A stretch of DNA of 64,000 nt from Mycolicibacterium sp. YH-1 (GCF_022557175.1 NZ_CP092915.1:1984001-2048000), one strand, 5' to 3'. Numbered from the stretch's first letter, positions 27,385 to 38,699 are shown. Translations and numbers: made by a program. The notes: generated by a model not told the origin, from the letters alone.

Positions 27385-28983
27385 ATGACCGACACGTTGC
27401 AGCAGTTGCTTCGCACGCGCGCCGACGCAGACGCGACGGCAGTCAAGTACGGCGACCGAAGCTGGACGTGGCGCGAACACCTCGGTGCGGCATCAGCGCA
27501 GGCGGCAGCATTGATCGACGCGGCCGACCCGACGCGGCCCCTGCACGTCGGAGTCCTGATGGGCAACACGCCGGACATGCTCACCGCGCTGGCCGCGGCG
27601 GGCCTCGGTGGATACGTGCTCTGCGGCCTCAACACCACCCGCCGCGGTGACGGTCTGGCCCGCGACATCGCCCGGGTGGGCTGCCAGGTCGTGCTCACCG
27701 ACGCCGAGCACCGGCATCTCCTCGACGATGTCGAGATGCCCGACGTCACGCTCATCGACGTGTCGACCCCGGCATGGGGCGACGTGGTCGCGTCCGCGCC
27801 GGCCCTGGTGCCGCATCGTGAGGTCACGGCCGACGACACGTTCATGATGATCTTCACCTCGGGCACCAGTGGTGAGCCCAAGGCCGTTCAGGTGGCGCAC
27901 TCCATCGTGCTGTTCTCCGCCGCCGCGCTGGTGCAGCGTTACGACCTCACCGAGGCCGACACCTGCTACCTGGCCATGCCGCTGTTCCACTCGAACGGGG
28001 TGTACGCGGGGTGGGGCGTTGCGCTCAGTTCGGGCGCGGCCATGGCTCCGGCGCAGTTCTCCGCATCCGGCTTCCTCCCGGACATCCGCCGCTACAGCGC
28101 GACGTACATGAACTACGTCGGCAAGCCACTGGCCTACATCCTGGCCACCGCTGAGCAACCCGACGACCGTGACAACCCCCTGCGGGTGGCGTTCGGCAAC
28201 GAGGCCGCCGACCGCGACATCGACGAATTCAGCCGCCGGTTCGGCTGCAGCGTGTGGGACGGCTTCGGCTCGACAGAGCTGGCGATCATCATCACCCGCT
28301 CCGAGGGCACACCGGCCGGCAGCGTCGGCCAGGGTTTCCCGGGAGTGGCGATCTACAACCCGGAGACCGTTGAGGAGTGCCCGGTCGCGCAATTTGACGA
28401 CACGGGAGCCCTGATCAACGGCGAGGCCGCTACCGGTGAGCTGGTGAACACCAACGGCAGCGGGATGTTCCGCGGCTACCACAACGACCAGGGCGCCACC
28501 GATGAACGGCTGCGGCATGGCATGTACTGGTCCGGCGATCTGGCCTACCGCGATGCCGACGGTTGGATCTACCTGGCCGGCCGTACCGCGGACTGGATGC
28601 GGGTGGACGGGGAGAACATCACCGCCGCGCCGATTGAACGAATCCTGTTGCGGCAGCCGGTGATCAGCAGGGTGGCGGTCTATCCGGTGCCAGACGAGTT
28701 CGTCGGCGACCAGGTGATGGCCGCCGTTGTGCTGCGGGACGGTGCTGAACTGGAGCCGGGTGAGTTCGCCGAGTTCCTCGCCGGACAACCGGACCTGTCG
28801 CCCAAGTCGTGGCCGCGGTACGTCTGGATCGCCGACGATCTGCCCAGCACGGCGACCAACAAGATCCTCAAGCGGGAACTGGTCGCGCTCGGCACCGAGC
28901 CCGCCGGCCGTGTGCTCTGGAAGCGCGACGGAAAGACCTTCCACGCGCTCGGTGAGCCGGCGGTCACTGGAACGGATCGGTGA
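27385..28983 (+). CDS. fadD: Acyl-CoA synthetase (AMP-binding, FadD type)
   Basis: A 532-residue adenylate-forming ligase activating a carboxylic acid to acyl-AMP and acyl-CoA. The ATP signature FTSGTSGEPKAVQVAHS is at about 157-173, the A5 motif is WDGFGSTELA, A7 is MYWSGDLAYRDADGWIYLAGR, and the A10 lysine is in TATNKILKREL. The length and motifs resemble M. tuberculosis FadD1-type proteins; substrate chain length cannot be read. It is inserted between rho and rpmE, adjacent in M. tuberculosis, together with the divergent TetR gene. Confidence 0.88.
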   Translation: MTDTLQQLLRTRADADATAVKYGDRSWTWREHLGAASAQAAALIDAADPTRPLHVGVLMGNTPDMLTALAAAGLGGYVLCGLNTTRRGDGLARDIARVGCQVVLTDAEHRHLLDDVEMPDVTLIDVSTPAWGDVVASAPALVPHREVTADDTFMMIFTSGTSGEPKAVQVAHSIVLFSAAALVQRYDLTEADTCYLAMPLFHSNGVYAGWGVALSSGAAMAPAQFSASGFLPDIRRYSATYMNYVGKPLAYILATAEQPDDRDNPLRVAFGNEAADRDIDEFSRRFGCSVWDGFGSTELAIIITRSEGTPAGSVGQGFPGVAIYNPETVEECPVAQFDDTGALINGEAATGELVNTNGSGMFRGYHNDQGATDERLRHGMYWSGDLAYRDADGWIYLAGRTADWMRVDGENITAAPIERILLRQPVISRVAVYPVPDEFVGDQVMAAVVLRDGAELEPGEFAEFLAGQPDLSPKSWPRYVWIADDLPSTATNKILKRELVALGTEPAGRVLWKRDGKTFHALGEPAVTGTDR

Positions 28984-29056
28984 CACCGCAGCGGTCGCCC
29001 GGGCGCTCGACGGCGGCCGCTGATCGGGCAGGAATACCCGCCGGTGGGTCGGCGTT

Positions 29057-29085
29057 TATGACTCTGACGGCTGACCTGGCATAAT
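29057..29085 (+). promoter_or_regulatory. Promoter of rpmE
   Basis: CATAAT at 29080-29085 is a strong -10, with TATGAC at 29057-29062 as a 17-bp-spaced -35. Transcription would start near 29092, giving an 86-nt leader before rpmE. Confidence 0.55.
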
Positions 29086-29119
29086 GGGCCGTCGCCCCTC
29101 GGTTCCGGTTCACGTCTGA

Positions 29120-29133
29120 TGACCAACAGGTCA
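29120..29133 (+). ncRNA. Hairpin in rpmE 5' leader, possible L31 ribosomal leader
   Basis: TGACC/GGTCA arms enclose the loop AACA about 45 bp before the rpmE ATG, inside the predicted leader. Autoregulatory L31 leader RNAs are known in Actinobacteria; whether this sequence fits that covariance model was not tested. Confidence 0.35.
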
Positions 29134-29177
29134 GAACCTCAGGCGACCCGGCGACCAACGATCACAGAGGACCAGAG

Positions 29178-29417
29178 ATGAAATCGGGTATTCACCCCAA
29201 TTACGTAGAGACCACCGTGGTTTGTGGCTGTGGCAACAGCTTCCAGACCCGTAGCACCAAGGAGAGCGGCCACATCGTGGTCGAGGTCTGCTCCCAGTGC
29301 CACCCCTTCTACACCGGCAAGCAGAAGATCCTCGACAGCGGCGGCCGTGTGGCGCGCTTCGAGAAGCGCTACGGCAAGCGCGCCGGGGCGAGCGAGAAGG
29401 CCGCGTCCGACAACTAG
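29178..29417 (+). CDS. rpmE: 50S ribosomal protein L31, zinc-binding form
   Basis: A 78-residue large-subunit protein [20 protein letters not shown]. Cys 16, 18, 38 and 41 form the zinc ribbon, so this is the C+ type, normally replaced by a C- paralogue under zinc starvation. AGAGGACCAGAG precedes the ATG. The order rpmE-prfA-prmC matches M. tuberculosis Rv1298-Rv1300. Confidence 0.97.
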   Translation: MKSGIHPNYVETTVVCGCGNSFQTRSTKESGHIVVEVCSQCHPFYTGKQKILDSGGRVARFEKRYGKRAGASEKAASDN

Positions 29418-29493
29418 CTGCATTTCCGGCGCCCGATCTGTCGCATTCGCGTCAGCCCGGGCGCCGGTTTGCGTTTCGGGGAAGGAGGCCATC

Positions 29494-30579
29494 GTGAGGG
29501 ACCAAGTGAGCGACCACGCACCAAGGGTCGAGGCACTGCTGGCTGAACACGGCGACCTCGAGCGTCAGCTGTCTGATCCCGGACTGCACGCCGACGCGGC
29601 AGCAGCCAAGCGGGTCGGCCGCCGGTTCGCCCAGATATCGCCGATCGTCTCGACGTACCGCAAGCTCGAGTCGGCCAAGGGCGACCTCGAGGCTGCCCGC
29701 GAGTTGGCCGCCGACGACGACTCCTTCGCCGCGGAGATCCCCGATCTCGAGGCCAGTGTCGACGCGCTCGGCACCCAGCTCGCGGACCTGTTGGCGCCGC
29801 GCGATCCGCACGACGCCGACGACGTCGTCCTCGAACTGAAGTCGGGCGAGGGCGGCGAGGAGTCCGCATTGTTCGCCGCCGACCTCGCACGCATGTACAT
29901 CAGATACGCCGAGCGGCACGGCTGGACCGTGACGGTGCTCGACGAGAACACCTCCGACCTCGGCGGTTACAAGGACGCGACCCTGACCATCGCCAGCAAG
30001 GGCGACTCGGCAGACGGCGTGTGGGCGCGCCTGAAGTTCGAGGGCGGCGTGCATCGCGTCCAGCGAGTCCCCGTCACCGAGTCGCAGGGGCGCGTGCACA
30101 CGTCGGCCGCCGGAGTCCTCGTCTACCCGGAACCGGAGGACGTGGCCGAGGTTCAGATCGACGAGTCCGATCTCCGCATCGACGTCTACCGGTCCTCGGG
30201 CAAGGGCGGCCAGGGCGTCAACACCACCGACTCCGCGGTGCGCATCACCCACCTACCCACCGGCATCGTCGTGACCTGCCAGAACGAGCGCTCGCAGCTG
30301 CAGAACAAGGCGCGCGCCATGGTCGTGCTGGCCGCCCGGCTGCAGGCCCTCGCCGAGGAGCAGGCCCAGGCCGACGCCTCGGCCGACCGGGCCAGCCAGA
30401 TTCGCACGGTCGACCGCAGCGAGCGGATCCGGACCTACAACTACCCGGAGAACCGGATCGCCGACCACCGGATCAACTTCAAGGCGCACAACCTTGACCA
30501 GGTCCTCGACGGCGACCTCGACCCGTTGTTCGACGCGCTCGCCGCCGCCGACAAGCAGGCCAGGCTGCAGCAGGCATGA
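29494..30579 (+). CDS. prfA: Peptide chain release factor 1
   Basis: A 361-residue class I release factor reading UAA and UAG. The GGQ loop [15 protein letters not shown] has Gln 240, the residue methylated by PrmC; the RF1 decoding tripeptide PVT is in [17 protein letters not shown]; an N-terminal coiled-coil domain spans about 1-110. GTG 29494 was chosen because AAGGAGG ends 5 bp before it; the frame open to 29224 overlaps rpmE. prmC follows with the stop and next start 17 bp apart. Confidence 0.96.
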   Translation: MRDQVSDHAPRVEALLAEHGDLERQLSDPGLHADAAAAKRVGRRFAQISPIVSTYRKLESAKGDLEAARELAADDDSFAAEIPDLEASVDALGTQLADLLAPRDPHDADDVVLELKSGEGGEESALFAADLARMYIRYAERHGWTVTVLDENTSDLGGYKDATLTIASKGDSADGVWARLKFEGGVHRVQRVPVTESQGRVHTSAAGVLVYPEPEDVAEVQIDESDLRIDVYRSSGKGGQGVNTTDSAVRITHLPTGIVVTCQNERSQLQNKARAMVVLAARLQALAEEQAQADASADRASQIRTVDRSERIRTYNYPENRIADHRINFKAHNLDQVLDGDLDPLFDALAAADKQARLQQA

Positions 30580-30595
30580 TCTGCCGCAGGTCAGC

Positions 30596-31444
30596 GTGAC
30601 GGTGGCCCCGCGGCTACGCCAGATCATCGACGAGGCCACCGCGACGCTCGCCGCCGCGGGTGTCGACAGTGCGGCGGCCGACGCCGAGCACCTCGCCGCG
30701 CATGTGGCCGGTGTCGATCGCGGACGGCTGTTCATGCTCGCCCCCGACGAGGAATTCCTTGCCCGCTATCGCGACCTCATCGAGGCGAGGGCACGGCGGA
30801 TACCACTGCAACACCTCACTGGGACCGCCGCCTTCGGTCCGGTCAATCTGAGTGTGGGCCCTGGCGTCTTCATTCCCCGGCCCGAGACCGAGTCGCTGCT
30901 CGAATGGGCTCTGGCACAGCCACTTCCGGACCAGCCGGTGATCGTCGATCTCTGCACGGGTTCCGCCGCGCTGGCCGTCGCGCTGGCACAGGCTCGGCCG
31001 CAGGCGACCGTCATCGCGGTGGACGACTCCGCCGCGGCCCTGGCCTTCGCGCGCCGAAATGTGGCGGGCACGCAGGTCGAGCTCGTCGAGGCCGACGTCA
31101 CCGCTGACGGGCTGCTGGCTGACCTCGATGGGCGCGTCGATCTGATCGTCGCCAACCCGCCCTACATCCCGCTGGGTGCAGAACTGGAACCTGAAGTCGC
31201 TCATCACGATCCCGAGCACGCGCTGTTCGGCGGGCTCGACGGCATGGTCGTCATAGAGCCCCTCGTGGCGCACGCGGTGCGGCTGCTGCGGCGGGGGAGT
31301 GGGCGCATCGGGGTCGAGCACGACGACACCACCGCGCCCGCGACCGTCGCCGTCTTCGACCAGACCGCGGCCTTCGTCGACATCACCGCGCGCCGCGACC
31401 TGGCGGGCCGACCCCGGTTCGTCACGGCGACCCGCAGAGGGTGA
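30596..31444 (+). CDS. prmC: Release factor glutamine methyltransferase
   Basis: About 282 residues; it methylates the GGQ glutamine of RF1 and RF2 using S-adenosylmethionine. An N-terminal helical domain binds the factor (LTGTAAFGPVNLSVGPGVFI), then the Rossmann SAM site VIVDLCTGSAALAVALA and the catalytic NPPYIP (Asn 187) follow. GTG 30596 is taken as start; GTG 30602 is also possible, and no good ribosome site is seen, which fits coupling to prfA just upstream. Also known as hemK. Confidence 0.94.
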   Translation: MTVAPRLRQIIDEATATLAAAGVDSAAADAEHLAAHVAGVDRGRLFMLAPDEEFLARYRDLIEARARRIPLQHLTGTAAFGPVNLSVGPGVFIPRPETESLLEWALAQPLPDQPVIVDLCTGSAALAVALAQARPQATVIAVDDSAAALAFARRNVAGTQVELVEADVTADGLLADLDGRVDLIVANPPYIPLGAELEPEVAHHDPEHALFGGLDGMVVIEPLVAHAVRLLRRGSGRIGVEHDDTTAPATVAVFDQTAAFVDITARRDLAGRPRFVTATRRG

Positions 31445-31457
31445 GAAGCTAGATCTC

Positions 31458-32111
31458 ATGGCTCAAACGTTCGACTGCTCCGATCCCGACCAGCGGGCGC
31501 TCGGAATCTCGTCGGCGGTCAGCGCGCTCAAGGACGGTCGGCTGGTCGTGATGCCGACCGACACCGTCTACGGCATCGGCGCCGACGCATTCAACGGCAC
31601 CGCGGTGGCGTCGCTGCTCGCGGCGAAGGGGAGGGGCCGGGACATGCCGGTCCCCGTGCTCGTCGGCTCCTGGCACACCATCGAAGGACTGGTGTACTCG
31701 GTGCCCACCGCGGCCCGTGAACTCATCCGGGCGTTCTGGCCGGGCGCCCTGAGCCTGGTGGTTCGGCAGGCGCCGTCGCTGCAATGGGATCTCGGGGACT
31801 CTCACGGCACCGTGATGTTGCGGATGCCGCTGCACCCCGTGGCGATCGAACTGCTGCGCGAGGTGGGCCCGATGGCGGTGTCGAGCGCCAACAAGTCCGG
31901 CAGCCCCGCCGCGGTCACCGCCGCCGACGCGCGCGAACAGCTCGACGACCTGGTCGGGGTGTACCTCGAGGCCGGGCCGTCTGCGCAGGGCGCGGCCTCC
32001 ACCATTGTCGACCTCACCGGTGCCACGCCCCGCGTGCTGCGCGAGGGTCCCGTCACCGCGGCCGCCATCGCCGAGGTGCTCGGTGTCGAGGCCGAGACGC
32101 TCGCGGTCTGA
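31458..32111 (+). CDS. Sua5/YciO/YrdC threonylcarbamoyl-AMP synthase
   Basis: A 217-residue protein that makes threonylcarbamoyl-adenylate for the t6A modification of ANN-decoding tRNAs. The YrdC domain fills the length: RLVVMPTDTVYGIGADA, KGRGRDMPVPVLV (nucleotide and threonine pocket), FWPGALSLVV and AVSSANKSG. The length equals that of M. tuberculosis Rv1301. ATG 31458 starts 13 bp after prmC, and the gene lies in the same core run. Confidence 0.93.
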   Translation: MAQTFDCSDPDQRALGISSAVSALKDGRLVVMPTDTVYGIGADAFNGTAVASLLAAKGRGRDMPVPVLVGSWHTIEGLVYSVPTAARELIRAFWPGALSLVVRQAPSLQWDLGDSHGTVMLRMPLHPVAIELLREVGPMAVSSANKSGSPAAVTAADAREQLDDLVGVYLEAGPSAQGAASTIVDLTGATPRVLREGPVTAAAIAEVLGVEAETLAV

Positions 32112-32119
32112 CCGACTCA

Positions 32120-33346
32120 GTGGTTTCCAGTACGGTTCAGCAGGTGGTGCGCGACCCGGTCCAATTGGCTGACGGACTGCTCGCCCTGTCCGATCGCGGG
32201 GCGGGTGTTCCGCTCCGCGAGCTCGCACTCGTCGGGCTGACCGCCGCCATCATCACCTACTTCGCGACGGGGTGGGTCCGTGCGCTCGCCACCCGCTGGG
32301 GTGCCGTCGCCTACCCGCGTGAGCGTGACGTTCACGTGGCGCCCACCCCGCGCATGGGTGGGTTGGCGATGTACATCGGCGTGGTGGCCGCGGTCCTGCT
32401 GGCATCGCAACTGCCCGCGTTGACACGGGGATTCGTGTACTCGTCGGGGATGCCCGCCGTCGTGGTGGCGGGCGGCCTGATCATGGCGATCGGTCTGATC
32501 GACGATCGGTGGGGTCTGGATGCGCTGACCAAGTTCGCCGGCCAGATCACCGCGGCCAGCGTGCTGGTCACCATGGGAGTGGCATGGAGCGTGCTGTACA
32601 TCCCGTTCGGCGGCGTCGGCACCATCGTGCTCGACCAGGTGACCTCGATCCTGCTGACGCTGGCGCTGACGGTGTCGATCGTCAACGCGATGAACTTCGT
32701 CGACGGTCTGGACGGTCTGGCGGCCGGACTTGGCCTCATCACCGCCGCCGCGATCTGCATCTTCTCGGTCGGCCTTCTCCGCGACCACGGCGGCGACGTG
32801 CTCTTCTACCCGCCTGCCGTCATCTCGGTGGTGCTCGCGGGCGCGTGCCTCGGCTTCCTGCCGCACAACTTCCACCGCGCCCGGATCTTCATGGGCGACT
32901 CCGGGTCGATGCTCATCGGTCTGATGCTCGCGGCGGCGTCGACGACGGCAGCAGGTCCGATATCGCAGAACGCCTACGGCGCACGTGACGTCTTCGCACT
33001 GATGTCGCCGTTCCTTCTGGTCATCGCGGTGATGTTCGTGCCCGCCCTCGACATGTTGCTGGCGATCGTGCGCCGGACCAGGGCGGGGCGCAGCCCGTTC
33101 AGTCCCGACAAGATGCACCTGCATCACCGGCTGCTGCAGATCGGGCACTCGCACCGGCGGGTGGTCCTGCTGATCTACATGTGGGTGGGCATCGTGGCCC
33201 TGGGGGCGGCGAGCACGATCTTCTTCGACCCGCGCTACACCGGCGCCGTCATGCTGGCTGCGATTCTGGTCGCGGTCATCATCACTTTGATACCGCTCCT
33301 GAGGGGCCGCGAGGACGACTCAGAAGCCGTGTACGACGAAAAGTAG
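32120..33346 (+). CDS. wecA: Undecaprenyl/decaprenyl-phosphate GlcNAc-1-phosphate transferase
   Basis: About 408 residues, a polytopic membrane enzyme with some eleven helices that transfers GlcNAc-1-P to decaprenyl phosphate, the first lipid-linked step of mycobacterial arabinogalactan linker synthesis. Family motifs: YPRERDVHVAPTPRMGG, GLIDDRWGLDALTKF, the catalytic MNFVDGLDGLAAG, FMGDSGSML and the cytoplasmic HLHHRLLQIGHSHRR loop. It matches Rv1302 (rfe). GTG 32120, 32144 and 32147 are all possible starts; no clear ribosome site decides. Confidence 0.92.
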   Translation: MVSSTVQQVVRDPVQLADGLLALSDRGAGVPLRELALVGLTAAIITYFATGWVRALATRWGAVAYPRERDVHVAPTPRMGGLAMYIGVVAAVLLASQLPALTRGFVYSSGMPAVVVAGGLIMAIGLIDDRWGLDALTKFAGQITAASVLVTMGVAWSVLYIPFGGVGTIVLDQVTSILLTLALTVSIVNAMNFVDGLDGLAAGLGLITAAAICIFSVGLLRDHGGDVLFYPPAVISVVLAGACLGFLPHNFHRARIFMGDSGSMLIGLMLAAASTTAAGPISQNAYGARDVFALMSPFLLVIAVMFVPALDMLLAIVRRTRAGRSPFSPDKMHLHHRLLQIGHSHRRVVLLIYMWVGIVALGAASTIFFDPRYTGAVMLAAILVAVIITLIPLLRGREDDSEAVYDEK

Positions 33347-33370
33347 TAGGCCCCGTTTAGGGCCGCCTAC
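33343..33370 (+). terminator. Interrupted hairpin at the end of wecA
   Basis: GTAG-TA-GGCCC and GGGCC-GC-CTAC pair around CGTTTA, overlapping the wecA stop. No T-tract follows, so it may be a weak terminator or attenuator separating wecA from the atp operon. Confidence 0.4.
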
Positions 33371-33481
33371 CATGTGTTACCCTTTCGGCAGAACCCGAAA
33401 AACCTCGCGGGTTGCCGGCCCGGCCCATCGGTTCGCAAGACCGATCGGCGCCGAAACACGACCGACAAAGGGAGCTGCCCC

Positions 33482-33595
33482 GTGGGTGATTCCACTGCGC
33501 ATACCGCCCTTCGATACAGTCGTCGGGCACGCACCGGAACAACGTTGTTCAACGCGGACCCCACATGGTTCCGCAGGAGTGAGGTGAAGCAGTGA
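33482..33595 (+). CDS. Candidate small ORF coupled to atpI
   Basis: A 37-codon ORF starting at GTG 33482 ([18 protein letters not shown]) with an unusually good ribosome site, AAGGGAG, 7 bp upstream, and a TGA that overlaps the atpI GTG (GTGA). The peptide is basic (seven Arg, one Lys) and has no membrane segment. The same frame is open from 33374. I recognise no family. The overlap suggests that translating it opens atpI, like a leader peptide, but no conservation data are available. Confidence 0.5.
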   Translation: MGDSTAHTALRYSRRARTGTTLFNADPTWFRRSEVKQ

Positions 33596-34038
33596 CGACG
33601 CCAGCGCACGACGCGCCGTTGGTGTTCCCGTCGGTGGCCTTCAGGCCGGTCCGACTCCTCATCGTCTGCGTTGCACTCACCGGCCTGGCCGTTCTGGCCG
33701 CCGGCTTCATCGGGAACGTCTTCTTCGGTGTTTTCTTCGGCGCGGGGCTAGGCCTCGGTTTGCTCAATGCTCTGATGGTGCGTCGCGCGGTGGAGTCGAT
33801 CACCGCCGAGGACCATCCACTCAAGAAGAAGATGGCGCTGAACTCGGCGACCCGTCTGCTTGTCATCACGGCGGTCGCAATGACCGCCGCTTTCGTCTTC
33901 AGGGCACACGGCGGTATCGCAGTGCTCTTCGGGCTGGCGATCTTCCAGGCACTGCTGGTGATGAGCACCAGCATCCCGGTGCTCAAGAAGATCCGCAGCG
34001 AGGGACTGAACGTGGTCGACACGGAATCGAAGGATTGA
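33592..34038 (+). CDS. atpI: ATP synthase subunit I-like membrane protein
   Basis: A 148-residue protein with four hydrophobic segments (about 20-38, 42-62, 83-102, 107-125). It lies directly before atpB, like M. tuberculosis Rv1303. AtpI proteins assist assembly of the c-ring or magnesium/ion handling and are not part of the final enzyme. GTG 33592 follows GGAGTGAGG. Sequence conservation of this family is low, so the assignment leans on topology and position. Confidence 0.8.
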   Translation: MTTPAHDAPLVFPSVAFRPVRLLIVCVALTGLAVLAAGFIGNVFFGVFFGAGLGLGLLNALMVRRAVESITAEDHPLKKKMALNSATRLLVITAVAMTAAFVFRAHGGIAVLFGLAIFQALLVMSTSIPVLKKIRSEGLNVVDTESKD

Positions 34039-34048
34039 GCTGACCTCT

Positions 34049-35160
<1,112 letters not shown>

Positions 35161-35169
35161 TCCGTCGGC

Positions 35170-35670
35170 ATGGGTGAACTGACCGTAGCCATCCTCGCGG
35201 CCGAAGGCGGTGGGGGACAGAGCAACTTCCTGATCCCCAACGGCACCTTCTTCGCCGTGCTGCTCATCTTCCTCATCACGCTCGGCGTGATTGCGAAATG
35301 GGTTGTGCCACCGGTCAGCAAGGTCCTCGCAGAACGCGAGGCAATGCTGGCCAAGACCGCCGCGGACAACCGCAAGTCGGCTGAACAGGTCGCAGCGGCG
35401 CAAGCCGACTTCGACGAGGCGATGTCCGGTGCGCGCACCGAGGCGTCGAGCATCCGCGACGAGGCACGCGCTGCGGGCAGGCAAGTCATCGACCAGAAGC
35501 GGGCTGCGGCCAGCGGCGAGGTCGCGGACACCGTGCAGCAGGCGGACCAGAAGTTGTCCGAGCAGCGCTCGACGACCGAGTCCGAACTGCAGTCGTCGGT
35601 GGATGGGTTGGCGGCCACGTTGGCCAGCCGCATCCTCGGCGTTGACGTGAAATCAGGCGGGAGCCAGTAG
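35170..35670 (+). CDS. atpF: ATP synthase F0 subunit b
   Basis: A 166-residue peripheral-stalk subunit: one membrane helix at about 22-42 ([20 protein letters not shown]) followed by a long amphipathic helix ([17 protein letters not shown] onward) that forms the stator coil. It pairs with the b-like part of AtpFH. ATG 35170 starts 10 bp after atpE, and the stop is followed immediately by the atpFH ATG. Confidence 0.95.
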   Translation: MGELTVAILAAEGGGGQSNFLIPNGTFFAVLLIFLITLGVIAKWVVPPVSKVLAEREAMLAKTAADNRKSAEQVAAAQADFDEAMSGARTEASSIRDEARAAGRQVIDQKRAAASGEVADTVQQADQKLSEQRSTTESELQSSVDGLAATLASRILGVDVKSGGSQ

Positions 35671-37005
35671 ATGTCGACATTCATCGGCCAGCTGATCGGG
35701 TTCGCGGTCATCGCCTTCATCTTGATGAAGTGGGTCGTACCGCCTGTGCGGGCCCTGATGCAGAAGCAGCAGGAGGCTGTGCGCGTCGCACTGGCCGAGA
35801 GCGCTGAGGCGGAGCGCAAGCTCGCTGACGCGGATGCCATGCACGCCAAGGCTCTTGAGGATGCCAAGGCCCAGTCGGGGAAGGTCACCGACGAGGCGAA
35901 GCAGGACTCGGAGCGCATCGCGGCCCAACTGCAGGAGCAGGCGGGCGCGGACGCCGAGCGCATCAAGGCTCAGGGTGTGCAGCAGGTGCAGTTGATGCGC
36001 CAGCAGCTCATCCGGCAGTTGCGGACGGGCCTGGGTGTGGAGTCCGTACAGAAGGCCGACGAACTGGTCCGCGCGCACGTGGCGGACCCGGTCGCTCAGG
36101 CGGCCACTGTCGACCGGTTCCTCGATGAGATCGACCAGATGGCGCCCTCGGCGGTGTCCATCGAGACGGGGGCCTCAGCTCGGCTGCGCGCCGCCAGCCG
36201 CGATGCGATGGTCGCTCTCACAGAGGACTTCGACCGTGTCGCAGGTGGTCTCGACACTGACGGACTCACCAAGCTGGCCGACGAACTCGCGTCCGTCGCC
36301 AAGCTGCTCGTCAGCGAGCCCGTACTCACCAAGCACCTCGCAGAGCCAACCGAAGATGCCGCTCCCAAGGCGCGCCTCGTTGACTCCCTGCTCTCCGGCA
36401 AGGTCGGCGACCAGGCACTGAGCGTTGTGCGCACTGCTGCAACGCAGCGGTGGTCGGCTGAGTCGGATCTGGTCGACGGTGTCGAGCACACGGCGCGGCT
36501 GGCACTGCTGAAGCGTGCGGAGGTCGCAGGCGAGGTGGACGAGGTGGAGGACCAGCTCTTCCGTTTCGGACGCGTCCTCGACACTGAGCCTCGTCTGGTC
36601 GGACTGCTGAGCGACTACTCCGCACCGGCAGAACGTCGGATCGCCCTGCTCGACAAGGTCGTCGGCGGTGAGGGTGCGAACAGCACGGCGGTCGCACTGT
36701 TGGAGCAGACGGTCGCACTGCTGCGCGGCGAGCGCGCCGACGAGGCAGTCATCGATCTCGCCGAACTCGCGGTCGCGCGTCGTGGCGAGGTGGTCGCGCA
36801 GGTCAACGCCGCGGCGGAACTGACCGACGCGCAGCGGACGCGTTTGACCGAGGTGCTCTCGCGCATCTACGGGCACCCGGTGTCCATCCAGCTCAACGTC
36901 GATCCCGAACTGCTCGGTGGACTCTCGATCGCCGTCGGCGACGAGGTCATCGACGGATCCATCGCCTCGCGACTGGCGGCTGCACAGACCAGCCTGCCGG
37001 ACTGA
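35671..37005 (+). CDS. atpFH: ATP synthase fused subunit b'-delta
   Basis: A 444-residue fusion typical of mycobacteria (M. tuberculosis atpH, Rv1307). Residues about 1-170 are a second b-type subunit with membrane helix [20 protein letters not shown] and a long charged helix; about 270-444 are the delta subunit ([20 protein letters not shown] to [14 protein letters not shown]), with a connecting domain between. It links F0 to the top of F1. ATG 35671 directly abuts the atpF stop. Confidence 0.96.
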   Translation: MSTFIGQLIGFAVIAFILMKWVVPPVRALMQKQQEAVRVALAESAEAERKLADADAMHAKALEDAKAQSGKVTDEAKQDSERIAAQLQEQAGADAERIKAQGVQQVQLMRQQLIRQLRTGLGVESVQKADELVRAHVADPVAQAATVDRFLDEIDQMAPSAVSIETGASARLRAASRDAMVALTEDFDRVAGGLDTDGLTKLADELASVAKLLVSEPVLTKHLAEPTEDAAPKARLVDSLLSGKVGDQALSVVRTAATQRWSAESDLVDGVEHTARLALLKRAEVAGEVDEVEDQLFRFGRVLDTEPRLVGLLSDYSAPAERRIALLDKVVGGEGANSTAVALLEQTVALLRGERADEAVIDLAELAVARRGEVVAQVNAAAELTDAQRTRLTEVLSRIYGHPVSIQLNVDPELLGGLSIAVGDEVIDGSIASRLAAAQTSLPD

Positions 37006-37052
37006 CCCACAAGACTTATCACCCAGCGACAAAAGGTAGGAAGACGAAGAAC

Positions 37053-38699
37053 ATGGCAGAGTTGACAATCTCCGCTGCTGACATCGAAGGCGCTGTCGAG
37101 GAGTACGTATCCTCGTTTTCCGCCGACACCGAGCGCGAAGAGATCGGCACAGTCATCGACGCCGGTGACGGCATCGCTCACGTCGAGGGCCTGCCCTCGG
37201 TCATGACCAACGAACTCCTCGAGTTCCCCGGTGGTGTGCTCGGTGTCGCACTGAACCTCGACGAGCACAGCGTCGGTGTCGTGATCCTGGGTGAGTTCGA
37301 GAAGATCGCCGAGGGCCAGCAGGTCAAGCGCACCGGCGAGGTGCTCTCGGTGCCGGTCGGTGACGCGTTCCTCGGACGCGTCATCAACCCGCTCGGTGAA
37401 CCGATCGACGGCCAGGGCGACATCGCCTCGGACGCTCGTCGCGTGCTGGAGCTGCAGGCACCGTCCGTGGTTCAGCGCCAGGGAGTGTCCGAGCCGCTGC
37501 AGACCGGAATCAAGGCCATCGACAGCCAGACCCCGATCGGTCGCGGTCAGCGTCAGCTGATCATCGGTGACCGCAAGACCGGCAAGACCGCGGTTTGCGT
37601 CGACACCATCCTCAACCAGCGTGAGGCGTGGGCGACCGGCGATCCCAAGCAGCAGGTGCGCTGCGTGTACGTCGCGATCGGCCAGAAGGGCACCACGATC
37701 GCCAGCGTCAAGCGCGCCCTCGAAGACGGTGGCGCGATGGAGTACACCACCATCGTCGCGGCGCCGGCCTCCGACGCGGCGGGCTTCAAGTGGCTCGCGC
37801 CCTACACCGGTTCGGCCATCGGCCAGCAGTGGATGTACGACGGCAAGCACGTCCTGATCGTGTTCGACGATCTGTCCAAGCAGGCCGACGCCTACCGCGC
37901 GATCTCGCTGCTGCTGCGCCGCCCGCCGGGCCGCGAGGCCTTCCCCGGTGACGTCTTCTACCTGCACTCGCGGCTCCTGGAGCGTTGCGCGAAGCTGTCC
38001 GACGAGCTGGGTGGTGGATCGATGACCGGACTGCCGGTGATCGAGACCAAGGCCAATGACATCTCGGCGTTCATCCCCACCAACGTCATCTCGATCACCG
38101 ACGGCCAGTGCTTCCTGGAGTCCGACCTGTTCAACCAGGGCGTGCGTCCGGCCATCAACGTCGGTGTGTCGGTGTCCCGCGTCGGTGGCGCCGCACAGAT
38201 CAAGGCCATGAAGGAGGTCGCGGGCTCGCTGCGTCTGGAGTTGTCGCAGTACCGCGAGCTCGAGGCATTCGCCGCGTTCGCCTCGGACCTGGACGCTGCC
38301 TCCAAGGCTCAGCTGGAACGTGGCGCTCGCCTGGTGGAGCTGCTCAAGCAGCCGCAGTACTCGCCGTACTCGGTTGAGGATCAGGTCGTCGCGATCTTCC
38401 TCGGCACCAAGGGTCACCTCGATTCGGTTCCCGTGGAAGACGTCTCGCGATTCGAGACCGAGTTGCTGGAGCACGTCAAGGCCTCGCATTCGGAGATTCT
38501 CAAGGAGATCCGGGAGACCAAGAAGCTCTCCGAGGAGACCGACCAGAAGCTGGCCGACGTCATCAACGAGTTCAAGAAGGGCTTCGCTGCCACTGACGGC
38601 AGCTCGGTCGTCGTGAACGAGGCGGGCGCCGAGGCCATGGACGAGGAAGACGTCGAGAAGGAATCCGTCAAGGTCCGCAAGCCGGCCCCCAAGAAGTAG
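37053..38699 (+). CDS. atpA: ATP synthase F1 subunit alpha
   Basis: A 548-residue non-catalytic nucleotide-binding subunit with P-loop GDRKTGKT at 172-179, [13 protein letters not shown] and the ALPHA signature [14 protein letters not shown]. The last roughly 35 residues, after [10 protein letters not shown], are the mycobacterial C-terminal extension rich in Glu, Lys and Val, which in M. smegmatis blocks ATP-hydrolysis-driven rotation. AGGTAGGAAG precedes the ATG. A long antisense ORF covers this gene but is a codon-bias shadow. Confidence 0.98.
   Translation: MAELTISAADIEGAVEEYVSSFSADTEREEIGTVIDAGDGIAHVEGLPSVMTNELLEFPGGVLGVALNLDEHSVGVVILGEFEKIAEGQQVKRTGEVLSVPVGDAFLGRVINPLGEPIDGQGDIASDARRVLELQAPSVVQRQGVSEPLQTGIKAIDSQTPIGRGQRQLIIGDRKTGKTAVCVDTILNQREAWATGDPKQQVRCVYVAIGQKGTTIASVKRALEDGGAMEYTTIVAAPASDAAGFKWLAPYTGSAIGQQWMYDGKHVLIVFDDLSKQADAYRAISLLLRRPPGREAFPGDVFYLHSRLLERCAKLSDELGGGSMTGLPVIETKANDISAFIPTNVISITDGQCFLESDLFNQGVRPAINVGVSVSRVGGAAQIKAMKEVAGSLRLELSQYRELEAFAAFASDLDAASKAQLERGARLVELLKQPQYSPYSVEDQVVAIFLGTKGHLDSVPVEDVSRFETELLEHVKASHSEILKEIRETKKLSEETDQKLADVINEFKKGFAATDGSSVVVNEAGAEAMDEEDVEKESVKVRKPAPKK

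Noticed and set aside
27493..28986. A 497-codon open frame antisense to the acyl-CoA ligase
   Set aside because: The sense strand carries all adenylate-forming motifs in order; the antisense frame is Val/Arg/His-rich shadow sequence.
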